Part shown: piece by piece, positions 49,055 to 55,651 of the stretch | Layout: every line of letters starts with the position of its first letter | How positions within the stretch are numbered: the stretch's first letter is position 1 | Assembly: GCF_900107775.1 (NCBI RefSeq) | Contig: NZ_FNRF01000004.1 | Span: 359,388 to 423,387 of the forward strand | Reading direction: 5' to 3' | From: Xylanibacter ruminicola | GTDB lineage: Bacteria > Bacteroidota > Bacteroidia > Bacteroidales > Bacteroidaceae | DNA length: 64,000 nt | Made by a program: the position numbers and the translations under genes | Notes under the pieces: generated by a model | Told to the model about the DNA's origin: nothing | Database searches by the model: none | The model's input: only the letters and a program-made list of their open reading frames with translations

Positions 49055-49153
49055 ATATCCTCATCCCTTCTTAACCCCCTCTCTATATAGTCCCCACCCT
49101 CTCTTTATAGAGAGGTGGGGCTATAGGAAGAGGGGTGTAAGGGATAGGGATAT
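49055..49153. repeat. Long imperfect hairpin in the upxY-galE spacer
   Basis: Two arms of about 45-50 nt pair in blocks: ATATCC/GGATAT, CCCTT/AAGGG, CCCCTCT/AGAGGGG, TATAG/CTATA, CCCCA/TGGGG, CTCTCT/AGAGAG, closing on loop TTAT. It folds equally well on both strands and lies between upxY and galE. Confidence 0.7.
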
Positions 49154-49180
49154 TTTTCCTTATTAGTTTTCACCGAAAAT

Positions 49181-49246
49181 CAAGTTGATTTCTACTCATA
49201 AACAAGTTAATTTTGACTCAAAATCAATTTGTTTTTTCCTCGAAAT
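49181..49246. repeat. Three 22-bp repeats, set A
   Basis: Units begin at 49181, 49203 and 49225, exactly 22 bp apart. The consensus is about CAAgTTaATTTTgACTCAAAAT, and the middle unit contains the palindrome ATTTTGACTCAAAAT. A weaker fourth unit may start at 49159. Confidence 0.6.
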
Positions 49247-49249
49247 TGA

Positions 49250-49317
49250 GAGGCCTCCCCCAAGATTGGAGTACCCCTTAACAGGGGTACGTAAATCTTT
49301 AGGGGGAAGAGGGCCTC
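49250..49317. repeat. Nested GC-rich hairpin in the upxY-galE spacer
   Basis: Four stems nest in order: GAGGCC/GGCCTC, CCCCC/GGGGG, AAGATT/AATCTT, and GTACCCCT/AGGGGTAC closing on TAAC, about 25 paired bases in 68 nt. It lies about 80 nt after the upxY stop on the minus strand. There is no T-tract, so it is not a classical terminator. Confidence 0.7.
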
Positions 49318-49326
49318 GAAGTGCGG

Positions 49327-49392
49327 TGAATTAATTCAAAAGGGGCAATGAATTAATTCGTTAGGGGTTTTGAATTAATTGACGGTTTTTGA
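49327..49392. repeat. Three 22-bp repeats, set B
   Basis: TGAATTAATT occurs at 49327, 49349 and 49371, exactly 22 bp apart. The first two are followed by an AGGGG at the same offset. The set lies immediately behind the upxY stop codon. The unit sequence differs from set A but the period is the same. Confidence 0.65.
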
Positions 49393-49396
49393 GGGG

Positions 49397-50089
49397 TTAT
49401 ATTTTCTGGAGGAACGGGGTTGGGATGTAAGCAGTGGCGCAGAGGCAGTTGAGGGCGGTGAGAGCTACGAGAACTCGCTGCTGACCGCGAGCCCGGATGA
49501 CACGACCACGAACACCTTTGAACTGACCACAGATAACCTCGACCTCATCATCGGTCTTGTAATGGAAGTCGCCACCTTGGAGCATCAGCAGATTCTCGTC
49601 GTTAGTGCAGGTGGCACGGATAAAGTTGAGCATCTCGTGCTCGGGGATAGTAAGCGGAGGGTTACGCCAGTTCTCACCCTCGACAAAGTGATTGTAGTAG
49701 AAGCTGAGGAACTCAGACAGCTGCGGCACAGGCGAAGGCTCATCGGGATCGTTATTACGAACGAACATCATGGCCTGCCTGGGCGTGAGATAGGCGAACA
49801 CGATATTGGCAATGAGGCATTGCAACACCTTTTTGGGGCGCCCCTTAACCTCGATATAGGCATAGCGTTTGGGAACGTAGGCATAAACACCACTCTGGAT
49901 GAGCAGCTGCTCGGCTAATATCTCACGACCATAGGAGGCACGGAGTACATACCAACGCTTATCAGGATCTGGAGCGTATTCTACCGACACCCCTTTTTGT
50001 GTATTTACAGCTTCGGGGATGGCCATGGGGGTAAGTCCACAGCATGTTATTGGTGATGTAGCCTTGTTAGCATTAGTCAATGCATCCAT
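49397..50089 (-). CDS. upxY: UpxY-family transcription antiterminator (NusG-like)
   Basis: A 230-aa NusG paralogue: a 50-residue N-terminal extension, then the NGN domain (RWYVLRASYGREILAEQLLI, YVPKRYAYIEVKGRPKK, LIANIVFAYLTP), then a C-terminal KOW-like motif (CGQFKGVRGRVIRARGQQRV). In Bacteroides each capsule locus is headed by such a protein, which prevents premature termination in its own operon. It is first in this minus-strand operon. No upxZ-like partner is seen next to it. Confidence 0.9.
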   Translation of the reverse strand: MDALTNANKATSPITCCGLTPMAIPEAVNTQKGVSVEYAPDPDKRWYVLRASYGREILAEQLLIQSGVYAYVPKRYAYIEVKGRPKKVLQCLIANIVFAYLTPRQAMMFVRNNDPDEPSPVPQLSEFLSFYYNHFVEGENWRNPPLTIPEHEMLNFIRATCTNDENLLMLQGGDFHYKTDDEVEVICGQFKGVRGRVIRARGQQRVLVALTALNCLCATAYIPTPFLQKI

Positions 50090-50461
50090 ATCGGCCTACT
50101 GTTTTTTATGCGCGCCAAAGTCTTAGCGGCAAGACATAAAAAAAGCGTGGAATCGTCGCTGCCTATTCCACCACCTGAGGCTCTCGCATTGCCCATAGTT
50201 GTAAGAACAGACAACGCCAGAGCCCACGCCGATATGAATACAAATCACCCTACCCCACATATGGAGATAGGGGACGCGTATAAACACATCCCGAGAGCAT
50301 CTACCGTTGCTATGTTCAAGACAACTATTGTGAATTTGCGAGATTCCAGATGGTCTCAAACGTAGCGCTTGTAAACGCCTTTAATATGTACGAAAACTCG
50401 CTACCCACCCTTCCACTTCTTGGCACGATTGCCTTGAATCCGGCGTGGACATGACGAGAAT
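50090..50461 (-). promoter_or_regulatory. Long 5' leader of the capsule operon
   Basis: About 370 nt separate the promoter from the upxY start and hold no convincing gene. It contains a hairpin near 50251-50275 (CCCTAtCTCCA against TGGGGTAGGG) and another, GTCTT/AAGAC, near 50129-50144. Long untranslated leaders are where UpxY proteins are thought to act in Bacteroides. Confidence 0.6.
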
Positions 50462-50468
50462 TCGGGCA

Positions 50469-50499
50469 CAAAAGTACACCTTTTATCTGAAATAACCAA
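50469..50499 (-). promoter_or_regulatory. Promoter of the capsule operon
   Basis: Minus strand: TTG (50499-50497), 20-bp spacer, TACTTTTG (50476-50469). It is the only clear minus-strand promoter found between 50.5 kb and the end of the 28-kb operon. No flanking inverted repeats of a phase-variable promoter are visible. Confidence 0.7.
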
Positions 50500-50770
50500 A
50501 GAAAAAGCCAATAAAGAATAAAAAAATCCTCCTGGCTTGATTTAACTTTATTTTGTTCACCTTCTTTTCAAAAAGAAGTGAACCGAAGAAAATTCTCTCC
50601 TCACCAAGCCTCTCCCCACATGGAGAGAGGCTTAAACTCAAAGTCGCAGAGACCGACGACTTCTCGTGCCTTTTTGGCAAGCCGGGACTACGGCTTATAT
50701 TGCTTATGCGCCAAAGGCGCCATTACTAATACCATGCTTAAACACTATTTTATTAATCTTCTTTTCAAAA
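50500..50770. other. Gene-free hairpin-rich stretch
   Basis: It contains three inverted repeats: TTCTTTT/AAAAGAA near 50560-50582, a GCCTCTCC/GGAGAGAGGC hairpin near 50617-50643, and GCGCC/GGCGC near 50708-50721. From about 50733 the text ACCATGCTTAAACAC also occurs near 52039, in front of the second toxin-antitoxin module. No gene seen. Confidence 0.5.
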
Positions 50771-50773
50771 AAC

Positions 50774-50804
50774 TTGCAAGTTTCAAAAATATATCCTATC
50801 TTTG
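50774..50804 (+). promoter_or_regulatory. Promoter of the DUF3791/DUF3990 operon
   Basis: TTG (50774-50776), 20-bp spacer, TATCTTTG (50797-50804). The surrounding 50 bp (from CTTCTTTTC through TTTGCGGC) are almost identical to the promoter at 52141-52171. Confidence 0.75.
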
Positions 50805-50833
50805 CGGCAAAAATAGGATATGCATCATCGATT

Positions 50834-51058
50834 ATGGGATACAGTAATCACGATAAATTGGAATGGACACTCATTTTCTCTTTAGAATTTGGGCGGCGTT
50901 ATGGTTTGACACTCAAACAAGCCTTTAATTATCTGAAAAGATACAAGGGTATTGAGTTTATTGACCAGCATTATGATTATGTGCATACACAGTCGTTCCA
51001 ATCTATGATTGCTGATATTGCAGAATACTGCCACAGGAAAGGAGGACAACTGGTATGA
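50834..51058 (+). CDS. DUF3791 domain protein
   Basis: A 74-aa protein: a helix with YGLTLKQAFNYLKRYKGIEF, then the family signature HYDYVHTQSFQSMIADIAEY. DUF3791 proteins are usually encoded directly upstream of a DUF3990 protein and are thought to be its partner or antitoxin; this is not firmly established. The frame is open much further upstream, but the promoter fixes ATG 50834. It overlaps the next gene by 4 bp (ATGA). Confidence 0.75.
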   Translation: MGYSNHDKLEWTLIFSLEFGRRYGLTLKQAFNYLKRYKGIEFIDQHYDYVHTQSFQSMIADIAEYCHRKGGQLV

Positions 51059-51528
51059 TTCTCTATCATGGTACAAATGTTGATTTTTCCGAGGTTGATC
51101 TAAAAAAATCGAAGCAAAACAAAGATTTTGGACAAGGTTTTTATTTGTCTCGTGAATATGCTCAAGCAATGGATATGGCCAAAACAAAGGTTGAACAAAT
51201 GGAAACTGGTGTGCCTGTGGTTTTGAGCTATGAAGTTGACGACGAACTGATGAATGAATTGAAAGTTCTTCGATTTGATGATTATAGTGAAGATTGGGCT
51301 AAATTTATCTTGTTGAACCGCAATAATGATACATGTTTCCCTGCTCACGATTATGATGTTGTGATTGGACCTATTGCAGATGATCGTGTGGGCGTACAAC
51401 TCTGGAAATATGAGACGCGCACTATTGATTTACCAACTTTGGTGCATAACTTGCGCCATATGAAGGGAATAACCTTTCAGTATTATTTTGGAACTGAACG
51501 TGCAATCAAATTATTGAAACGTATATGA
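51055..51528 (+). CDS. DUF3990 protein, ADP-ribosyltransferase-like fold
   Basis: A 157-aa protein with the start MILYHGTNVDF, FGQGFYLSREYAQAMDMA and CFPAHDYDVVIGPIADDRVG. YHGT and GFYLS correspond to the NAD-binding blocks of ADP-ribosyltransferase-like folds, so it is a candidate toxin modifying a cellular target. It is translationally coupled at both ends (4-bp overlaps). Confidence 0.8.
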   Translation: MILYHGTNVDFSEVDLKKSKQNKDFGQGFYLSREYAQAMDMAKTKVEQMETGVPVVLSYEVDDELMNELKVLRFDDYSEDWAKFILLNRNNDTCFPAHDYDVVIGPIADDRVGVQLWKYETRTIDLPTLVHNLRHMKGITFQYYFGTERAIKLLKRI

Positions 51529-51746
51529 ACGAGCAAGAGCAAATGAAACTTGACATGGTTAAAAATCTCGCGTTGTTATTGATAGATAATGATTCGAATC
51601 TATCAATGGAAGACGCTTTAGCTACAGTGCTTAATTCTGATACATATACCCGTTTGATGCGTGATTCGACTCGTCTATATTATCAGAGTCCTCGATATGT
51701 GTATAGTTTCCTGGAAAGTGAATTAAAGACAGGAAGTATTAAATAA
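51525..51746 (+). CDS. Small protein of the DUF3990 operon
   Basis: A 73-aa mostly helical protein (LALLLIDNDSNLSMEDALAT, YYQSPRYVYSFLESELKTGS). It is always read together with the two preceding genes (ATGA overlap). I do not know its family; an immunity or antitoxin role is plausible from context. Confidence 0.65.
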   Translation: MNEQEQMKLDMVKNLALLLIDNDSNLSMEDALATVLNSDTYTRLMRDSTRLYYQSPRYVYSFLESELKTGSIK

Positions 51747-51753
51747 ATAATTT

Positions 51754-51909
51754 ATGATTACAATGAAAAAATCGCTAAAGGATAAAACTCCAAAGCGTGT
51801 GTCAGCTAAGAAATATTATGGCATATGGGGTGATGATAGTATGACAGACGATGAGTTTGTTGGCGAGTTGAAATCACTTCGTAGTTTCAAACGTGACATC
51901 ATTGTATGA
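51754..51909 (+). CDS. Small antitoxin-like protein (51 aa)
   Basis: ATG 51754 to TGA 51909; 51 codons: MKKSLKDKTPKRVSAKK then YYGIWGDDSMTDDEFVGELK and a C-terminal SFKRDIIV. The basic N-terminus and acidic middle, plus an ATGA overlap with a following frame, look like a VapB-type antitoxin of a PIN toxin pair. It follows the DUF3990 operon by 7 bp. Confidence 0.55.
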   Translation: MITMKKSLKDKTPKRVSAKKYYGIWGDDSMTDDEFVGELKSLRSFKRDIIV

Positions 51910-51995
51910 ACAAATATTTTTCTTCGATTCACCTTTTTTTAGAAAAGATTATTTTTAAAAAGGTCCTTTACACAACAATCGACTTGCAAAAATAA
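51906..51995 (+). pseudogene. Possible toxin remnant behind the antitoxin-like gene
   Basis: ATG 51906 overlaps the preceding stop, and 29 codons follow (MNKYFSSIHLFLEKII...). The first four residues resemble the start of PIN toxins, but the frame soon loses similarity and stops inside the 51-bp palindrome. It may be the 5' stump of a deleted toxin gene. Confidence 0.25.
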
Positions 51996-52026
51996 ACATT
52001 TAATGTTTAAATTTGCTAGTCGATTG
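51976..52026. repeat. 51-bp palindromic element, copy 1
   Basis: Nearly perfect inverted repeat starting CAATCGACTTGC and ending GCTAGTCGATTG, with AAACATT/AATGTTT at the centre. The reverse complement of this copy matches copy 2 (53235-53285) almost base for base. The two copies flank the MNT/HEPN/HicB module. Confidence 0.75.
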
Positions 52027-52140
52027 CAAATATCTAACACCATGCTTAAACACTCAGGGAGCGTCCCGCGGCAAGGGGCAGACAGCCCCGACGAGCGGAA
52101 GATTAACAACAAAAAAATGTTCATCTTCTTTTCAAAAAAC

Positions 52141-52171
52141 TTGCAAGTTTCAAAAATATATCTTATCTTTG
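52141..52171 (+). promoter_or_regulatory. Promoter of the MNT/HEPN operon
   Basis: TTG (52141-52143), 20-bp spacer, TATCTTTG (52164-52171). It is a near-exact duplicate of the promoter at 50774-50804. Upstream, 52030-52130 holds GGGGC/GCCCC hairpin text and no gene. Confidence 0.75.
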
Positions 52172-52196
52172 CGGCGGATATATAATATAGCATAAG

Positions 52197-52526
52197 ATGA
52201 CAACGGCAACGCATAATCAAATCGTGAATGCCATAAGAGGTAAGGCTAGTCAGATAGTACCAAAGGGAGCTACAGTTATTCTCTTTGGCTCAAGAGCACG
52301 TGGTGATGCTCGTGAAGACTCTGATTGGGATGTGCTTATCCTGCTTGATAAAGATCGCATAACCTCTCAGGATATTGATGATTATTCTTATCCATTGCGT
52401 GAATTGGGGTGGGACTATAATCAGTGCATCAATGCTATCTTATACACCAAACATGATTGGGATAGCAGTATTAGCAGTCCTTTCCGCGAAAACGTAACTG
52501 AAGATGGAATCAGATTATGGGGTTAA
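52197..52526 (+). CDS. MNT-type nucleotidyltransferase (MntA-like)
   Basis: A 109-aa minimal nucleotidyltransferase: ILFGSRARGDAREDSDWDVL has the GSx10DxD metal site. In MNT/HEPN pairs this protein adds nucleotides to the HEPN toxin and silences it. It overlaps the HEPN gene by 10 bp. Confidence 0.9.
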   Translation: MTTATHNQIVNAIRGKASQIVPKGATVILFGSRARGDAREDSDWDVLILLDKDRITSQDIDDYSYPLRELGWDYNQCINAILYTKHDWDSSISSPFRENVTEDGIRLWG

Positions 52527-52930
52527 GTGAAGAAAACAGGAAAGACGTTGTTCTTTACCGTATTGAACGAGCATTCATAGCTCTTGATCAGGCGAAGAAG
52601 AATCTTCAGATTAATTGTCTGGAGGTGACAGCTAATAGACTTTACTACGCTGCTTATTATGCAGCATCTGCCTTACTGATAGCCCACGGTATCCGTACAA
52701 AAAGTCATGAGGGTAACATAAACCAGTTTGGTCAGCAGTTTGTGATGACAGGTAAAGTGCCAAAGGATTTTGGGAAATTCTATAACCAGCTGTTCCAGAT
52801 GCGTCTTACTGGCGATTATGGAGATTTCTTTGGGTTAACAGAAGAGGATGTTGTACCCAAAATTCAACCAACCGAAGACTTTGTCAATGAAGTTACTGCT
52901 TTAGCTAAGCAGAAGCTTGAATTGGAATAA
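52517..52930 (+). CDS. HEPN domain protein (UPF0332-like)
   Basis: A 137-aa helical protein: ANRLYYAAYYAASALLIAHG then SHEGNINQFGQQFVMTGKVP and QMRLTGDYGDFFG are HEPN/UPF0332 features. HEPN partners of MNT proteins are RNases in toxin-antitoxin or abortive-infection systems. A classical Rx4-6H is not obvious here, so catalytic activity is uncertain. Confidence 0.82.
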   Translation: MGLSEENRKDVVLYRIERAFIALDQAKKNLQINCLEVTANRLYYAAYYAASALLIAHGIRTKSHEGNINQFGQQFVMTGKVPKDFGKFYNQLFQMRLTGDYGDFFGLTEEDVVPKIQPTEDFVNEVTALAKQKLELE

Positions 52931-52945
52931 TCAATATATTAACTG

Positions 52946-53185
52946 ATGTATACAGTTGTAATTAACAATAAAGGAATAAAGGTTGATGTTTCAGTCATTC
53001 TGTTTAAGGAAGATGATGTTTTTCATGCCTATTGTCCGGAATTAGACTTGGTGGGTTACGATTATACCGAAGATGGAGCCAAGAAAAGTTTCGAATGGGT
53101 ATTGAAAGATTATCTCAACTATACAGTTGAGAATGGTACCCTTGAGCAGGATTTGCTGAATCATGGTTGGAGAAAAACATGTTAA
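52946..53185 (+). CDS. HicB-like antitoxin (orphan)
   Basis: A 79-aa protein: VDVSVILFKEDDVFHAYCPE, LDLVGYDYTEDGAKKSFEWV. This is the partial RNase H fold of HicB antitoxins. No HicA toxin frame follows; 50 bp later the 51-bp palindrome copy 2 begins. It lies 15 bp after the HEPN stop and is probably co-transcribed. Confidence 0.72.
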   Translation: MYTVVINNKGIKVDVSVILFKEDDVFHAYCPELDLVGYDYTEDGAKKSFEWVLKDYLNYTVENGTLEQDLLNHGWRKTC

Positions 53186-53234
53186 TCTATTGGGAACTTA
53201 CAGATTTAGTAAGCTCTCATTAGTAACAGAGTAA

Positions 53235-53285
53235 CAATCGACTAGCGTATTTAAACATTAAATGTTTATTTTCGTTAGTCGATTG
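53235..53285. repeat. 51-bp palindromic element, copy 2
   Basis: CAATCGACTAGC...GTTAGTCGATTG with the same core as copy 1 in inverted orientation. After both copies the text CAAAT(T)ATCTAA(C/T)ACC is shared in the same orientation. A GGGGC/GCCCC-containing stretch follows both copies (52060-52100; 53330-53360). Confidence 0.75.
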
Positions 53286-53402
53286 CAAATTATCTAATAC
53301 CTGAAAACACCGAGGGGTATGCCGCGCGGCTGGGGGCGAGCAGCCCCCAAAGAGCGAGGGCGGGTGGAGCGAGCTTTATGCGAGCGGGGTTATAATGCCG
53401 AT

Positions 53403-53627
53403 GCGACTTTGTTGGTGAGGGCGATGAACTGGGGGATGGAGAGTTGCTCGGGACGGCGGGTCATCATCTCGTCGTCGAAGAATCCGGCGGGGGCAGGATG
53501 GTTGGCGTCGAAAATCTGACGAAGAGAAACACGCAGCATCTTGCGACGCTGGTTGAAAGTGGTTTTTACCACGCGACGGAACAACTGTTCGTCGCAACCC
53601 AGATCGGTAACCTCGTTACGCGTCATG
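53403..53627 (-). pseudogene. Duplicated 3' fragment of ksgA
   Basis: These 225 bp align without gaps to 55668-55892, the 3' part of ksgA, in the same orientation, with scattered mostly silent differences (about 10% by eye). The encoded peptide, MTRNEVTDLGCDEQLFRRVV onward to KVASAL, equals the KsgA C-terminus. Outside the block the similarity stops abruptly. It looks like the displaced old ksgA end left after insertion of the cassette 53628-55667. Confidence 0.85.
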
Positions 53628-53674
53628 GCGACGGGACGTAGATTGATGCCTGTGAGATAATTGGCAGAACCAGT

Positions 53675-54265
53675 TTACTCTACCTTTACATGTTGATGAG
53701 TGCGAATCTCAATTGTATTCGAACATATCAGGTTAACATGAAGCTGCTCTTTGTAAGTCAGAATACGTTCGGGTGATGGATAGAACTGGCTGAATGGTAT
53801 CATTTCGTCATGCTCTGGAAGAGAAACAACCCATATATACCGGTAGTCGGACTCACCAAACAAGTGTTTTATATCTCTCAAATATAGAAAAGTGTCCTTT
53901 ACCTGTGAAAGAGCTTTCTCAAAATTATCATTCACCGTTCTTGGATCTCCACCACAATATTTCAACTCTGCCAACACCAGCCACCCCTTCTTACGAGCCT
54001 TGTCTGAAACAAGCATACATTCACAATTCGAAACAAGTTCGTGATCATTGCCCCTAAAATAGCTCAAATTCTTCTCGAAGTTGACAGCCAATACAGGTAT
54101 ATGCTGTTTGTTTTCGAAATGAAGTGTTTTGATATCTGCAAACGGCATGTTTGACATTACAACACCCGTCTTTCCGCAAGTCGGATGACTCTCTGAATAT
54201 CGCGTATAGTCTCCAATATAGAAGTCGGACTCAAATCGCTCAGTTTCTCTGAATATCTTTTCCAT
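53675..54265 (-). CDS. Putative PD-(D/E)XK nuclease-like protein
   Basis: A 196-aa protein that I do not recognise by family. The middle NCECMLVSDKARKKGWLVLA followed by ELKYCGG has the spacing of a PD-(D/E)XK active site (D...ExK), and a helix with NFEKALSQVKDTFLYL follows, as in restriction-type nucleases. It starts 8 bp after the stop of the AAA ATPase and must be co-expressed with it. A two-gene defence or toxin system is inferred. Confidence 0.6.
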   Translation of the reverse strand: MEKIFRETERFESDFYIGDYTRYSESHPTCGKTGVVMSNMPFADIKTLHFENKQHIPVLAVNFEKNLSYFRGNDHELVSNCECMLVSDKARKKGWLVLAELKYCGGDPRTVNDNFEKALSQVKDTFLYLRDIKHLFGESDYRYIWVVSLPEHDEMIPFSQFYPSPERILTYKEQLHVNLICSNTIEIRTHQHVKVE

Positions 54266-54273
54266 CTCAGATT

Positions 54274-55521
54274 TTAGTCCTTATACATCAGCAGATTATT
54301 AAAATCACGCATCACGTCGCCCATCACACTATTGAAGTAGTTCTGTCTTATCAGTCCATCTTTATCTTGTATAGTACTGTTGGCAGATTCCTCACCGTAT
54401 GTTTTCATGCTTCCATTCTCTATTTCCCACACGCCCACATCGCCAGGAGCTATAACAACATCTAAACAATTTATGTTCAACTCTGCATTTTCTTCTTTAA
54501 GAAATTCTTCCCGGACAATATTTGCCAATAAGCAATTATTAAGAGCATAAAGTATATAGGGACTGTGTGTTGTTATTACAGCACGGTGTGCTTTGCCATG
54601 ATTCAAACAACTTAGCAGATGATACATCAGTTGGCACTGCGTATTTGGGAACAGATTCTGCTCAGGTTCTTCAACGACAAACTGGGTATGAGTATATACT
54701 TTTCCCTGAAGAAATCCTTTTATGCGGTCTATCAGTTTCTGCTCCATTCCATCTTTGGCTTCACTCGATACACGCGAAAGAATCTCTCTCATCTGTTCGT
54801 TTTCTGCTGGCGAAAAAGGTTTGTTTTCTTCATAGATTGTTGATGACAGATAGCTCAGCAAAGCCATTAATGGCACAACTGACTGAAAACCGCTACTTGA
54901 CTGGCTAAGCCTAATCTTTTGTCCAGCCATAACCACAATGTCGCTATCAGTCTTAGAACTGTAATAATACTCTATACCCAACATTTCTATCTTCAGCGGC
55001 TGTTTTTCTGTATATGCCTTTTTTGCAACGAACCAGTCGTTCACAAAACTCTGAAGAGAATCGTCTTGCTCCGCGTATTTTTGAAGATTAGGTACAACAG
55101 ACACGAAATTTCTCTCAGCAGGAATATATATCACCTTAGGGTTGACACTTCGCTGAGCCTTATGGAAAATAAACTCATCTTGGCGAAAGTGAGATGGGGC
55201 AAAATCGTCAGATTTCCAATTGAGAGGGAATGGTTCAGGGAAATGATAGAAAAAGGCCACATCATCTCCAATGTATGCCAGTTCTGACTCATCCTGGAAA
55301 TAGCCTTCCATTCTATGGAACTTCATCATTAATGACACAAGACCACCCGTCTCGGCTTTCATCGTAGCATCACTATCTTTCTCAAGCCAGGAACAAAAAC
55401 TGATGATTTTAGCAAGAGTGCTCTTGCCACAACCTTGAGGCCCCATGAAGACATTGACCTTCCTTAGCTCAATATCCACATCCTTTATTGGTCCTACATT
55501 TCTAACTATAAGTCTTGCCAT
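54274..55521 (-). CDS. AAA family ATPase (SMC/OLD-like, AAA_15/21)
   Basis: A 415-aa ABC-type ATPase: LIVRNVGPIKDVDIELRKVN start, Walker A FMGPQGCGKSTLAKI near residue 33, signature-like LSQSSSGFQSVVPLMALLSY, Walker B FVVEEPEQNLFP and the H-loop VITTHSPYIL. Such RecF/OLD-like ATPases power many two-gene defence systems with a nuclease partner (for example Gabija- or Septu-like systems), but this pair does not match one I know. Its codons are AT-richer than those of ksgA next door. Confidence 0.85.
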   Translation of the reverse strand: MARLIVRNVGPIKDVDIELRKVNVFMGPQGCGKSTLAKIISFCSWLEKDSDATMKAETGGLVSLMMKFHRMEGYFQDESELAYIGDDVAFFYHFPEPFPLNWKSDDFAPSHFRQDEFIFHKAQRSVNPKVIYIPAERNFVSVVPNLQKYAEQDDSLQSFVNDWFVAKKAYTEKQPLKIEMLGIEYYYSSKTDSDIVVMAGQKIRLSQSSSGFQSVVPLMALLSYLSSTIYEENKPFSPAENEQMREILSRVSSEAKDGMEQKLIDRIKGFLQGKVYTHTQFVVEEPEQNLFPNTQCQLMYHLLSCLNHGKAHRAVITTHSPYILYALNNCLLANIVREEFLKEENAELNINCLDVVIAPGDVGVWEIENGSMKTYGEESANSTIQDKDGLIRQNYFNSVMGDVMRDFNNLLMYKD

Positions 55522-55560
55522 GTTCCTTGATTTATCAATCTATGAAACCTATTTTGGGTA

Positions 55561-55568
55561 CAAAATTA
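55561..55568 (-). promoter_or_regulatory. Possible -7 box of the ATPase/nuclease cassette
   Basis: Minus-strand TAATTTTG about 40 nt before the ATPase ATG. No TTG at the right distance upstream. Confidence 0.35.
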
Positions 55569-55651
55569 AGAAATTAAATTTATATAAACCTATTTACGTG
55601 CAAAATACTAAGATTTTTTAAGTAACTGTCAACAATAACGATGATATTCAT

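Noticed and set aside
48963..49166. 67-codon plus-strand ORF behind the antisense promoter
   Set aside because: Its second half is just the long hairpin, and the protein shows no domain. Kept only as a note to the promoter.
49181..49392. CRISPR array
   Set aside because: Three units per set with no spacers of constant length and no cas genes; the 22-bp units are contiguous tandem repeats.
50123..50359. 78-aa minus-strand frame in the capsule leader
   Set aside because: Composition is Cys/Arg/Trp-rich without structure, and the ORF lies within hairpin-forming leader RNA.
50090..50500. Invertible (phase-variable) capsule promoter
   Set aside because: I could not find matching inverted repeats on both sides of the upxY promoter, nor an invertase gene nearby.
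51976..53285. Integron attC sites
   Set aside because: The palindromes lack the paired RYYYAAC/GTTRRRY boxes in the right places, and no integron integrase is present.
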